From assembly GCA_032622095.1 (NCBI GenBank), contig CP136064.1, positions 212,798,205 through 212,862,204 on the forward strand: a DNA stretch of 64,000 bases, written 5' to 3'. Source of the DNA: Siphonodentalium dalli. Lineage: Eukaryota; Mollusca; Scaphopoda; Gadilida; Siphonodentaliidae. The position numbers were made by a program, and so were the translations under genes. The notes under the pieces are model-generated. The model searched no databases, was not told the DNA's origin, and saw only the letters and a list, made by a program, of their open reading frames with translations. Shown in pieces: positions 32,645-47,600 of the stretch; position 1 is the first letter of the stretch, and each line of letters begins with the position of its first letter.

Positions 32645-35600
32645 CTGCAGAGAAGATGAAGTAGATTTGAAAACAATGAGATAACTAAAGCTATCACCTG
32701 GAAACCAAAATAATGGTCAAATTATAAGTCAACAAAGACCATAACCCCGGTGAAAATAGGCAGATGGAACTCAAATTCGAACTCGACCTGTATTTTCATA
32801 TGAGTAATCCATATACCAAATTTTAAAACAATCAGATAACTAAAACTAATGCTAACACCAGGGAAACCAAAATAAGTCGAAAAGGACCATGACTCCCTCG
32901 AAAGGTTACAATCAACTAAATATTTCCCATAGGCGACAGTGTTAGGGTTAAGCCATGCCCACGATTCATTACCGTACTGAGCCAAACTTTCAAACTTTAA
33001 ATATTTTTGCGTGTATAACTCCACGTGGGACATAAGTAGTCAAAAAAGAAATGGTGCCTTACCATACTTATTCCTGGAAATAAATTGGCATTTCCACAAC
33101 TACCCGCTTTTGTGCAAAAAATTTCAGTATAGAAAATACCCCCACCCCCTACATATATTTGGCGACCAATGTAGCCGCTTGACGAACAATCCCACACAAA
33201 TGGCCGAGGAATTAACATAGCCTATGAATTTCTTTTTTCTTTCACATTAAACAACCGAATATATTATACACCATTCAATTATTTAGTTGCTTATAACCTA
33301 TACGCAATCAAAAATGTGTGGGTTTTTGCTTAAACATATATCAAATTGTCACATAAAACAAAATATTAATAAAAAACGTGCTTTCCAGACAAGAACTACA
33401 CCACTTCGCCCTGTATTGGGCTGTATTTACCCCCCCCTGCTGCAGACATTGGTCACAAAATAAAACTTCGTCGGAGCACCTATGTTCCACTTTAAACCCC
33501 CAGCAGACACCACACCATTGGGACTCTAGCCACTTTTTTCCTGTTTTATGTCTTACATGACAACGTGCTATTTTTTAACAGAAGTCGTATGGCTGTGAAG
33601 TGTACTTGACATAAATATTTAAAAAAACAACATAAATACCCCAAAAGCGCGCTTTCGATTTTCGAACGAAAATTGTTTGTTTTGGTCGCGGAAAACACAC
33701 AGGGACATATAATAACGCCGATTTGACAATGTAACTGGATGCCAGTAATAACAATCTTCAAGACGCAAAAAAGTCGCATTTCATTACATGGAAGGAAATG
33801 ACAAATTTGTGACTTGAATTACCCCCCCCCCCCTCGATTTTTACGGACTCGAAACTGGGGTTCGCTGTGTCCCTTAGAATTTCCCAGTCCACTCCTAATA
33901 ACAGATCGAGAATAGTCGGCTCGCTAAAAACGACGAGAGGCGGCTGGGCTCGTTTGTCCATTTTTCGGCATTAAAGGTGCACTATCTGTCCCAAATAATT
34001 CATTTTAACAAAACACCCATTTTTCGGCATACAATCTGAATTTTGTTGCAAAGGGTTAATTTGTCAGATTATGTGGCGCTGCGACACGCTTTGGGTCCCT
34101 AACTATGTTCACTCTTGGATTTGATTTGATTGGTGGCCAAAATCTGCACCCCGTTGCCCTACAAGCCGATGATACCACAAAACACGATTTGTGCCTATAG
34201 GTTACAATCAACTAAATATTTCCCATAGGCGACAGTGTTAGGGTTAAGCCATGCCCACGATTCATTACCGTACGGAGCCAAACTTTAAATATTTTTGCGT
34301 GTATAACTCCACGTCGGACATAGGTAGTCAAAAAAGAAATGGTGCCTTACCATACTTATTCCTGGAAATAAATTGGCATTTCCACAACTACCCCCTTTTG
34401 TGCACAAAATTTCAGTATGGAAAAATACCCCCACCCCCTACAAAATTTGGCGACCAATGTAGCTGCTTGACGAACAATCCCACACAAATGGCCGAGGAAT
34501 TAACATAGCCTATGAATTTCTTTTTTCTTTCACATTAAACAACCGAATATATTATACACCATTCAGCTGCCGGTATTTTTTTTATGCTGACTCGAGTTTC
34601 CCTACGCAAATGCCAAGGGGCATAATTTCAATTATTTAGTTGCTTATAACCGTATATGGTGGACAGAACCCAAATTCGAACTTGACCTTTATTTCCATGC
34701 AGGTAGTCCACGCACAAAATTTGAAAACAATCAGATGACTTATACTTAAGTTATCATCCGGAAACCACCTGGGACCCACACCCCGACGCACATGCTAATT
34801 ATAATGGTCCTCCGAAATATTTCGGACAGAAGGTAGCCTTAGGTAGGTAAGGTTGTTAATTTGCTATTTTTTTTTAATCATCATATTCTTATGGATTTTC
34901 ATGTCTTATATTTTATTTCCAATAATGAGCTATATTAGTTTTGACTGTCTTTGTATAAAACGTCATACACAAAATGTTTTTACTGAGAAGTCAATCCATT
35001 CTGAGATATTTAAAAGTGTTTCTTGTTTTATTGAAAGAAAAACCTTTTGGCTAGGGGGTTTTTAAAATAGAAACCAAAATAACTTTTTTGGCCCATTATG
35101 AAGTCAGACATCGTGTACTGGGCCCAAATATCTGTCACCACACAACTTGGTATCTGTACTCTCTAACATTTATAACATTGTCTCTTGGTTGAAAATGAGA
35201 AGAAACTGAATGTATATTTGATTGTATACAAGGAGTTTATGTACAGGTAGCAATTGTCGTCCCCCGAAAAATTTCGGAGGACTATTATAATCAGCACGTC
35301 CATGCATGCGTGCGTCCATCCATCCTTGTCCGCATGATAACATGAGCAATATTCAACAGAATTTCTTGATATTTGGTACGTGGTTCATATTTGACAAGAC
35401 GCAGGCCAAGTTTGAATGTGGTCATGGTACGATGATTTTTGATGGAGTTATGCCCCTTTTGCGACTTAGAATTCACTGTTTTCGGGTTGTCTGTATTAGA
35501 TGAGGGTAGTATCACACGAAAGGGTAGAAATTTTGATGCTATCTCCAATTATCCTTTCCCCATGAGGGTTCAAAAACACTGAGGTATCCAGGGCGGAGCA

Positions 35601-38600
35601 GGTGGAAAATATATATTATTTGACCTTTTTAGTGTTTTTGACCTGCAAATTTCAGTATAATCAGGAAAACCAATAAAACAAGACAAATGTCGAATAAAAT
35701 ATACTTGAATATCAGATATTTATTCTATCTGGGTCGATTAACATTAATGATGTGCAATAAATGATATTCTCCAACAATTTTTGTGAAAAATTCACGAAAA
35801 TGCCCAAAGAATGCATCAATTGCAGTGCTTTTTCAAAAACGTTTTCCAGAAGATTTTCTATAAAATTTTCATTTTTTGGTATAAAGCTCTCAATAGTGCA
35901 TCAAAATTTTCAGCATTATATACCTGATTCATTTATATCAACATCACAACCACTGATATCCAACAAGCCGAGATATTTTCAAAAACTTAACCCTCCCCCC
36001 TAAAACTGATTTTATATCTGAAAATACCTGTCAAGTCAGAATAGCCCGTTTTGGTTCCGTTTTGTTAACCAATTCAGATTCTTATCATATATCATGGAAT
36101 TAGAATGTATCTGAGGAGGTTTATGTTATGGGAGAGTCTATTTTGTTTAAATATTTGATTTTTTTGGGTAAATTACCTAAAATTTTGATTATTTTTAAGT
36201 GAAAAATTTCTGAAATAAGCAATAAGCATAAATTCATCCCCAATACCAGACATGAAATTCTATAATCATGTACCAGACCAGAAATAAGAAATAAAGTTAA
36301 ACTTAACCCTACCCCAAGTGTTCTTAATGCTTTCAATTTTTTGCTATATGCTACTCAACTCGAAAGGTCATTCCGACTAGTGGATATAATTCATACCATA
36401 TATTGCAATAGTACTGCCCACGGATTATGCAATCTCATCTTTACTGTCACTGTCAATTTCATCAAATGTGATGGTATCCATCAATAGAATTTCTATGCAA
36501 CATCTTCAGGGAAGATTGGTTCAAACAACTCAGGTTGCCTATCGGCCGTCCATCCATGAAGTGCTACATCAGGAGTGGTTGATTTGGCAACAGTTGCAAG
36601 TCTCCACTCGTTTGGTATCATGTGGGCTCGTTTTGAGTGTAGAATTAAAGATTCCTTACATGGTGGAAGTGCAGAAAGATAAACTACCTTCTGCTGATTT
36701 TCAAACTTCTGCTGGAACATTACCCACCTAGCTTAATTCACTTTTCTCGAACGTTGACCATATATGTATAAGGCACATGCTAACTTCTCGATTATATTAA
36801 GCGTGTCACTGTCCAAAACTCAATTCGTGCCTAAATAAGCCATGACTTCAATATATTTTGATCATCTTTCCAGCAATTTCCAGAAGAGTTTTTTTCCTTT
36901 TCGGAAAAACGATGAAAGGTAATTATTACCTGTGAAGAAATGGAACCCAATAACTCCATTCTTCTGTATAGTTGGCTGCCAAAATATGGAAAATGGTAAA
37001 TATTGCACCAGAGTGCCCCGCAATCGCTTACATGTTGTTGTTGATATATAGAATTGGCTATTCTGCCTTCTATACATTGAACACTAACATGTCTGATGCA
37101 CCTTGGTTAATTTTTACTTAATTTGTCACCACTGACATTACCAAAAATATTGGATGTTTCTCTCACAGACTTGACATAAATATCAGTGGAAAAAATTGTA
37201 ACTATCTTTGGTATGAAAGGTGTTTATTGTTTTTGATCTACCTTAAATGTGTCACACTAATGTGTTTATAAACCAAATTACTCAAAATGGCTTCCAAAAT
37301 GGCAACCATTTTTTACATATATCACAAACATTATTCTCTGCTATTCCGAAAATGTAGCAAATTGTGACTCATCACTTGGTTATTATACATGTTAGCTAAT
37401 CAACTGACAACTAAATGTTCTATTCTGGTTGTCCCATTTCCTTATGGGGCATAACAAATTAATTTTAAAGTTGCCTTATGGAATTTTGCCGAGAACCTCT
37501 TTTGGGTTACTGGCTATATTTGTTTTTAATAAATGGGCAGAACTTTGAAACGGAACTGAAATGAATCATAATCTGTGGCTATTCTGGCCTATTAGGATAA
37601 AAATGGATCAACTTGATACTGCGTGAGGTCAAGATGGCAACAGCGAGTCAACGTTTGGCCATAGGTGAGGTGAGTACGTATAAAGGGAGTTATCGTATGA
37701 TCATGAATTATGTGAATAGGTATACATGTTTAACTATATGTTCTTGAATGGGGTGGCCATGGTAAGATGTATGGGAGTGAATGTATGGTCACGTGTGAGG
37801 TGAATAGGTATACAGGGAGTGACTATGGTTATATGGTTATGTGTACCCAGTACAGGTGTACCCAATGTGGCTGTATGGACATTGCTGTGGTTTATGTAAA
37901 TAACGAGAGTAGCTACATTGTCATATGTGTGTGTGTGTATATATGGAGTGACTTTATGGTCATGTATGGTCGTGAATAGGTATACAGGGAGTGACTATGG
38001 TTATATGGTTATGTGTACCCAGTACAGGTGTACCCAATGTGGCTGTATGGACATTGCTGTGGTTTATGTAAATAACGAGAGTAGCTACATTGTCATATGT
38101 GTGTGTGTGTATATATGGAGTGACTTTATGGTCATGTATGGTCGTGAATAGGTATACAGGGAGTGACTATGGTTATATGGTTATGTGTACCCAGTACAGG
38201 TGTACCCAATGTGGCTGTATGGACATTGCTGTGGTTTATGTAAATAACGAGAGTAGCTACATTGTCATATGTGTGTGTGTGTATATATGGAGTGACTTTA
38301 TGGTCATGTATGGTCGTGAATAGGTATACAGGGAGTGACTATGGTTATATGGTTATGTGTACCCAGTACAGGTTAACCCAATGTGGCTGTATGTGCATTG
38401 CTGTGGTTTATGTAAATAACGAGAGTAGCTACATGGTCATATGTGTGTTTGTGTATATATGGAGTGACTGTATGGTCATATATGGTCATGGGTGGGATTT
38501 ACAGGTGTAACATGTGTGGCTGTATTGTCACATGTGGGTATATATGTATACATGTGTTGTCTGTATGATCATGGGTGGGGTGAATGGATAAATAGATGTG

Positions 38601-41600
38601 CAGCGATGTGTAATGCGTGTAGGTGTGCATGGAATGACAGTACAGTCATTATGTGCATATGGGTACATGGAGTATGCTGGATGGTCATTGACTAGTGTGT
38701 GGATGGTCATGTGTAGATGTATATGTATATAGCGAGTGGCTCTATGACTATTGATGTGGCAAAAAGGTATACAGTGAGTGACTGTATGGCCAATAGTGAA
38801 TATGTTTTCAGGGAGTGACTGTATGGCCAATGGTGAGGTGAACAAGTATACAGGGAGTGACTGTATGATCATGAATGCTGTGAATATGTATACAGGGTGT
38901 GACTATATTTAGAGATGGGCGGTACTCGGTATTTACCGTGCGGTATCGGTATCAGCGTAATACCGATTTAACATACCGAATCAAAACTAAAAATACCGAA
39001 TTTTCGGTATTGAAATTATCCATGTGTTGCCAACTTGTGTGTCTTCGTATTGAGTAAAGTTTCTCAGTAAACAGTTTTGATTCGGTACTTTAATTATACA
39101 CATCCATCAGGCCATCACAAAGAACCCGACTGGTAAAACGCATCCACTTGATAAGAACTCTGCCGACTGTGACCTGTTATCAGTTTGACAGGCCTTGTAA
39201 GCGAGCATACACACTCAGGAATACACACTCAGATGGCTGACCTAGTTACGGGCCTAACAATCAATGCTGTTGAATAGATACACACTACACAGTGTATCAA
39301 AGAAGCTGTGCTGTAATGTATTGCTACATCATGATTGTAACGTCAATGCCACACTGACTGTCACTATGTAATACTCAGGCGGTGGCAGTCCGTATAGCAC
39401 GTGGCTTTGGCGACTTCAAAGACACCGACAATGCAAGCGGCATAAACAGAAATAAGGTCCGAATTCATTTATACAGTGAATCAGAATCTACTTTCACTTT
39501 CTAAAAATAGAACAGATCCATCAATTGATTAAATTCTAAGATTTATTTCGCGTTGCGACTATTGATAGGGATTTGTGAATTGTGATCACTAATTACTACT
39601 CACAATTATATTCAATCGCGAAAATGTGACGAAATTGACACGTATAGATATTGTATCCATGCAATGATGTAATCTCTTATTCTTTTCAAAAGCGGTGCGA
39701 CGGCATGCGTGTAAATCATCAAAGAGATGTGTGAATATCACTTAATTGAATAATTGTGTTGGTCATTGTGTTGCCTCATTTAGCTGTTGTCACGAATGTA
39801 TTAAATCCGTGGGCATATATACATGTACATTGTTAAGTTAAAAACTACCGCAATTTACCGGGAATCTCTGCTCTGGTTTTGTAATTTAATAGCAATACCG
39901 ATTACCGTACCGATACCGCGGTAAATCAACGAAAATTTACCGATACCGAGCTTGAAATTTCAATACCGCCCATCTCTAACTATATTGTCATGGGTCAGGT
40001 GTAGGAGTATACCTGGTGTGCCTGCATGGCTGTATGGTCATGTGTAGGGTGTACGGGTATACACAAGTGTGGCTGTATGGTTATGGAGAGGTATGTGTAT
40101 AAAGTGAGTGGCTATATTACCATTAGTGAGATGCATATGTTTACCTGGAGTGATTCTATGGTCATGGTTGGGGAGTATATGTATATCTTGCGTGGGTATT
40201 TTGCCATGGGTTTGGTGAACATATATACAGGGAGTGACGCAAGACCAATGGTGAGGTGAATAGGTATACAAGGATTGACTGTTTGATCATGAATGATCAT
40301 CACCTGGTGTGCCTGCATGGTGACTCATGGCTGTATGGCATTTGTGGGGTGTACGGGTATACACAGGTGTGGCTATACATGTATATGGTCAGGGTGAGGG
40401 GTGCGTTTATAAAACGAGTGGCTATATGGTCATTCACGAGATACATATGTATACCTGGAGTGACACTATGGTCATTGATGGGGTGTATATGTATATCTTG
40501 AATAGCTATTTGGCAATAGGTGTGGCAAATACGTATAAGGGGAGTGACCGTATGACCAACGGTGAGATGAATAGGTATACAAGGATTGACTTATGATCAT
40601 GAAAGTAGTGTATAGGTATACAGGGAGTGACTATATGATCATGGGTCAGGTGTATGTGTATAGAGTGAATGACTAACTTGTCATTTGTGTGGTGTTTATG
40701 TGTATATATGGAGTGACCGTATGTTAGTGGGTTGTTTGTACTTGTGTAACCTGGGTGGCTATCGCTTTCCACAATAACTCAAGGACATATTAATCAATAG
40801 AGAGGTCATGTCAGAGTTCTCCATATTGATGGCATTTATGCACAATGGAGGAAAAGTTAAACCCTTGACAATAGTTGATCAAATTTGATGCTAATGGGCA
40901 GGTGATTCAAGTCGTTGATATCGAGATGTCAAATATACAGAAGAATGCACTTATTGGGTTCCATTCCTTCACGGATAATGATTAACTTCCAAAAAGGAAA
41001 AAACATATCTTCTGGAAGTTGATGGAAATACGATTAAAATATATGGAAGTCATGGCTTATTGAGGAATGAATTGGGTTTTGGATAGTGACATGATTACAA
41101 CACTCAAGGAGTTAGCATGTGCCTTATATGATCAACGTTCGATAAAAATGAATCAAGCTAGGTGGATAATGTTCCAGCAGAAGTTCGAGAATCAACAGAA
41201 GGTACTTGATATATGTGAGGAATCATTAATTCTACAGTCAAAACGAGCCAACATGATAGCAAAATAGTGGAGACTTGCAACCGTTGCCAAATCAACCACT
41301 CCTGATGTAGCATGTCATGGATGGACGGCCGATAGGCAACCTGAGCTTGAACCATTCTTCCCTGAAGATGTTGCGCAGGAATGATATTGATTGATACCAT
41401 CACATTTGATGAAATTGACAGTGAAGATGAGATTGCATAAACCGTGGGCAGTACTACTAGTAATGCAATATATGGTATGAATTATATCAACTAGTATGAA
41501 TGACCTTTCAAGTTCAGTAGCATAAAGCATAAAATTGAAAGCATTAAGAAAACTATCTTGGGGTAGGTTAAGGTTTACTTTATTTCTTAATTCTTGTCTG

Positions 41601-44600
41601 GTACGTGATTATAGAATTTCATATCTGGTATTGGGGATGAATTTATGCTTATTTTTGTGCATGTTGTTCAGCTGTATTCATAAAACTGACAGTCATGGAA
41701 ATTTTTCACTTAAAAATAATCAAAATTTTAACTAATTTACTCCAAAAAAAATCAAATATTTAAACAAAATAGACTCTCACATAACATAAACCTCCTCAGA
41801 TACATTCTAATTCCATGATATATGATAAGACTCTAAATTGGTTAACAAAACGGAACCAAAACGGGCTATTCTGACTTGACAGGTATTTTCAGATAGAAAA
41901 TAAGTTTTAAGGGGGAGGGTTAAGTTTTTGAAAATATCTCGGTTTGTTGGATATCAGTGGTTGTGATGTTGATATCAATGAATCAGGTATATAATGCTGA
42001 AAATTTTGATGCATCACTTAGGGCTCTATACCAAAAATGAAAATTTTATAGAAAATCTTCTGGAAAACGTTTTTGAAAAAGCACTGCAATTTATGCATTT
42101 TTTTTACTTTCACAAAAATTGTTGGAGAATATCATTTATTGCACATCATTTATGTTAAGCAACCCAGATAGAACAAATATCTGATATTCAAGTATATTTT
42201 ATTCGACATTTGTCTTGTTTTATTAGTTTTTCCTGATTATACTGAAATGTGCAGGTCAAAAACACTAAAAAGGTCAAAAAAATATATTTTCCACCTGCTC
42301 CGCCCAGTGTTTTGGAACCCCCATGGGGCAAGGATAATTGGAGATAGCGTCGAAATTTCTACCCTTTCGTGTGATACTACCCTCATCTGGGGGCCGGTCT
42401 ATATGGCAACTTGAACAAAATTCAACAATATTTCTTCATATTATAATCAGCACGTCCATGCATGCGTGCGTCCATCCATCCTTGTCCGCATGATAACATG
42501 AGCAATATTCAACAGAATTTCTTGATATTTGGTATGTGGTTTAAACCTGAGAAGACTCAGGCCAAGTACGAATGTGGTCATGGTCCGATAATGTTTGATG
42601 GAGTTAAGCCCCTTTATCGACTAAGAAATCTCTGTTTTCATGTTGTCCGCATGATAACTTGAACAAAATTCAACAGAATTTCTTAATATTTGGTATGTGG
42701 TTCAAACTTGAGAAGACTCAGGCCAAGTTCGTATGTGATCACGGTTCGATGATTTTTGATGGTGTTATTCCCCTTTTTTGACTTGGAAATCATGTTTTCA
42801 TGTTGTTCACTTACTAGTAGAAAGCGCTGTTCTTGCATTGTCCGCATGGTAACTTGAGCAATATTCAACATAATTTCTTGGTAATTGTTATATGGTTCAC
42901 ATTTCAGAAGATGCAGGCCAATATCTAATTTAGTCATGGTCCGATGATTTTTGACAGAGTTATGTCCATTTTTCGACTTAGAAATCGCTGTTTTCGTGTT
43001 TTCCTCATAGTAAACTTGAGCAACATTCAACAGAATTTCATGATATTTGGCACATGGTTCTCATTTGAGAAGATGCAGGCCAAATTATATTTAATTCCAA
43101 TTAGAAATAACATTTGTGTTGTCTCAATAATAAATTGAACATTCTTCAAAAGAATCTCTTGATACTTGTGTGGCTCACCTTTGAGAACATGCAGGTCATC
43201 ATCAAGTTTGAGTCAAATTTGGCCAGAATTTGAATTCTTTGTTCTTAAAAAAAGCCAGTGTCCAAAAAAGCAACCTCAATACTGTGACCCTTTGTTATAA
43301 GGGTTACCAGTTTCATGCAACTGATAACTAGAATTGTGGATACCCTCACAGTTTAATTGGGCTACATTGAGTGTAGCCATATTAACATATTTGTTTTTCG
43401 AAAAATACAAACTTGTACAAAATTATGCATGTTGTGAAACATTTCTAGTCAAAAAGGGGGATAACTCCAATAAAAAAGTTGGACGGACCTCATAATCACA
43501 AATTCCCGAGATACTAAATATCTGCCAAGTTAAAAAAAATTTATTAAACATGTAGGAATACAAGCACAGACAAAATTGAGTCCACGGACAAGCTGACTGT
43601 AATATACCACCCTCCATAACTTTGTTGCAAAGGGTTTAATAACTTCAACTTACCTAAATCTATTGCCATCCACTCTTTGCTATTCAAGCCTTCAATACGA
43701 ATGAATTCAGGGTCAGATTTACTTCGTCTTCTCTTAAACTGGAAAAGATATAAATACACATGATAATAATCTTCAAGCATCTTATATTTTAAAATTAAAT
43801 TAAATTTTTTTACCAGTTGACCAAACGATCGTAAACCACAAAGTGATTTGACCAAAGCAATAAACGCATGAAGAAATCTCATACGTAAATCGTGAACGGA
43901 AAAATTCAACAATTATTCGTGAGTCTGATTGTGAACGAAAATTATTCGAGCGAGATGATTGAGATTTGTATTCATCGATCAAATTTTATCCGGCGGGTCA
44001 GCCGATTCAAAAACGTAATTAGCTCTAACACCGCCGTGGATTGCATTAAGCATTTTTGTGAAGCACAAAAATGAATCGATTTACTTCGTCTTCTCTTAAA
44101 CTGGAAAAGATATAAATATACACATGATAATAATCTTCAAGCATCTTATATTTTAAAATTAAATTTATGTAACAGGGGAGAGGGGAACATATAACTATTA
44201 CAGGGAAGATTTTCTACCAGAGTTGTAATCATCTTGCTAAACAAGAGCTACGCTGGGCGTGCAAAATACGCCCTCTCTGGGGAAAATTGGCGGATGGAAC
44301 TCAAATTTGAACTTGACCTGTGTTTTGGTGGGAGAAAGTAATATACCAAATTATCATTGAATCCGATAAGCTCTAGTAAAGTTATCATCCGGACAACAAA
44401 TTTCAGGGATTTTCTAAGTCAAATTACGTCAAATCAGGGGCATAACTCCGGTGAAAATTGGCGGACGGAACCCAAATTCGAACTTGAGCTGTCTTTTCTC
44501 CTAATAAACCCACATACGCAAAAATTATCGGATTTAAACGAAATTCGGACTTGAGCTGTATTTTGATATATGTAATCCATAAAAAAAACGGGTTTTGCGT

Positions 44601-47600
44601 GTAAACATTCCAAAATCGAGTTATCATCCAGAAACCAAAAAACATAAGAAAAACTGAATTTTCTGAGTCGAAAAAGGGGCATAACTCTGCCAAAAATGGT
44701 CCGACAGAACCCAAGTTCGAACTTGACCTGTGTTTTGGTGGGAGTAAGTAATATACCAAATTTGGATTCATTCCGATAAACTATACTAAAGTTATCATCC
44801 GGACAACAAATTTCAAGGATTTTCTAAGTAAAAAAACGTTAAATAAGGGGCATAACTCAGGTGAAAATTGGCGGGCGGAACCCAAATTCGAACTTGAACT
44901 TACTTTTCGGCTAATAAACCCACATACCAAATTTTGGTTCACTCTAATTAAAGTTATCATCCGAACAACAGGTTAACGGACGGACGGACGCCCGCCCGGA
45001 CGGACGGACCAATACTATAATACGGCCTTTTTTTCAAAAGGGCGTATAAAAATGTTTTGTTATAATTTTCAGACTGTTTCTGTTTTCAGTATACAAACCT
45101 TAGAATTGCCAAATTGCCTTCGGTATATACAGTAATGCTCTAAAATAATCAACTCTCGGTGAGAGCTTTCCGATGAATGGCAACAAGCGATATTTCCGAC
45201 TAAATCCTGAAAAATTAATCGGAAATATGCCTTGTTGCCATTCATCAGAAAGCTCTCAGTGAGAGCTTTCTGATGAATGGCAACAAGCCATATTCCGACT
45301 AAATCCTGAAAAATTAGTCGGAAATATGGTTTGTTGCCATTCATCAGAAAGCTCTCGGTGAGAGCTTTCCGATGAATGGCAACAAGTCATATTTCCGACT
45401 AAATCCTGAAAAATTATCGATTATCACATAAACAGCAGTCTTCAGTATATGATATTCAATGTTATAATACAACCTCGTGAAATGGGAGAAATATTTTCTC
45501 TCATCTTCCACTTTTTGAAAATAATCCTTCACACAAAGCAGATAAAGATGGTCTATCTCTTCCTGTAACAAGTTTTATATAGTTTCCCGCATATAAAATA
45601 ATAAATATGAATCAAAGACCACTGTCTGGAAATGGTTCTGTCAATTAATATTGATTTTATTTAGAATTTTATGGTATCATACATACAATCAATTGGGGCA
45701 TTGCGAGGCTTGCGCTAACGTTCGGAGCATAGCAAGCAGGAGATATCTCTATCTGAGATTTCCTGAGACCTGTTCTAAAAATAGCATGTAAAATTATAGG
45801 AAGAGGTAGACCATCTTTAACTATTGTCAATTTATCAATTTTGAGTGATAATTTACTGGAAATTACTGGCTCCTGCAAATGACCTCTAATACTCTAGATA
45901 AGTTAATTTTATTATACAAATTATTTATAATTTTTTAGAACAAAACATATTTTGTCATTAACAATGAGAATCGACAAAAAAAAAATTACTGATGAGGCAA
46001 ATAACGGTAAGGTACATAACAAGAGACTCCAATATTATTAAGACATATTATGTGCTTATTTTACTAAATCAAAATATTTTACAGCTCAGCCACTACACCT
46101 TTTTGAAGAATTCATAATTAAACTATTACTGTTAAAATATTCAACAACATCGGCTGTGCCATTTCGTTAAACACGAAGTCAGAACTATGCTGAAATGTAA
46201 ACAAATAATCTTTCGTTTGTCCCAATCAAATCACCGATAAACAAACGAGAATGATTTTGCCAACGAGAATCACTTTATTTAATTTATACAAAATGAATGT
46301 TGTGTGCTGGCTATTTTTATACAAAATTTATTGAAAGTTCGCTGTGAGCTGCAACTTTGTTTTATACCACGATCGCCTATCTTACTATATAAATAAAGCC
46401 ATCTGTTTAAATTTTACATTTAATCAACACCTGTTGATTAAACGTGCCTACTGTTGATTAAACTTCGCAGAGTGGATTAAAATGTCTCCATACAATTTGA
46501 ACGGAAAAGTGTTTATCCATCGCATTGTAAAGATCGTGGCATAAACTTCGCAGAGTGGATTAAACTTTCTCCATACAATTTGAATGGAAAAGTGTTTATC
46601 CATCGCATTGTAAAGATCGAGGCATTAACAAAATATACGCATAGTGTTTCTGAATAACAAATTTAATCCACAAGTGAGATTGGCGATTTACACCACTCGC
46701 TGAAGCTCGTGGTGAAAATCGCCAACCCACTCGTGGATTAAATTTGTTATTCAGAAACACTATGCGTATATTCTATATTTAATTCACTTTAAACTATTTG
46801 GGTTTCAAGATGACTCTTATGGAGAGCATTGTTAAACAGTTAACAAAAACAAACTCACAATCCATCGAAGATCCTCAGCAAGACCTCTCATGTGCCGTGC
46901 GGATTTACCACAGACAATAACCATGTAGTCAACATAGTTTAAGTTTTCTGGGAGTTTTATGACACATATTTCTTGTCCATTACTCTTTTCCAGGTAGTCC
47001 ACAATGTCTTCTACATCAAAAACACCAGTTTTTCCCCCTGAAATTCAGATAATACATGATACAACTATTCATATTATATAACTATCGATATGATATAACA
47101 CCTACAATTTGATTTGCAGCCTCTCTGCGCGGCAAGGCAACTCTCTGGCAGACAAGGCCACATATCTGGCTAAAGCAGTTTTTTCTTCTTCTTGAGGGTC
47201 CAATGTTTATGTAGGATACTATGAGAACTAGAGGTGTGACTGTCCCAATGGGACTAAGGATACCCCCCCCCCCCCCGTGTTTTTAAAATACTAAGATGTT
47301 TCACATGTCAGTAAATATTTAGTTAAAATAATAAAATAACAGTTCCCATTGCAGGTGCACAACCCTAACCCTAATGTTAAACCTATTGACCGAAAAATGT
47401 AGGAATAAAAGCTCGGACAAAATTATGCAAGTTGCGAAAATGTTCTTAAGTCGAAAAAGGGGAATAACTCCACACAAAAAAGTCGGACAGACATCGTGAC
47501 AAGATTAAAAAACATTGACCTATAAATGTAGGAATAAAAGCTTGGACAAAATCATGCATGTTGCAAAAAAATTTCTAAGTAAAAAAAGGGGGATAACTCC

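Larger units (their letters stand above)
35498..42388. mobile_element. 6.9-kb inverted-repeat (foldback-like) element in MALSU1 intron 3
   Basis: The left arm starts agatgagggtagtatcacac and the right arm ends with its mirror. Arms of about 1.5 kb (35498-37090 and 40915-42388) are inverted copies, although diverged by small indels. Each arm carries a decayed FEN1/XPG-like coding remnant reading outwards. The 3.8-kb centre holds a 172-bp satellite, gtgactgtatggtcatg-type degenerate repeats and a hAT insertion. The flanks on both sides are the same kind of tandem unit (gttgtctg... / ...aacttgaacaaaattc), so it appears to have inserted into that array. No transposase of known type and no clear target duplication were found. 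Confidence 0.75.

Noticed and set aside
32903-34566. Long terminal repeats of an LTR retrotransposon
   Set aside because: No TG..CA ends, primer-binding site, polypurine tract or gag/pol frame between the copies.
37767-38510. Four overlapping 70-82 residue frames with the same Cys/Tyr-rich sequence
   Set aside because: They are read-throughs of the 172-bp satellite; the unit length is not divisible by three, and nothing but the repeat is conserved.
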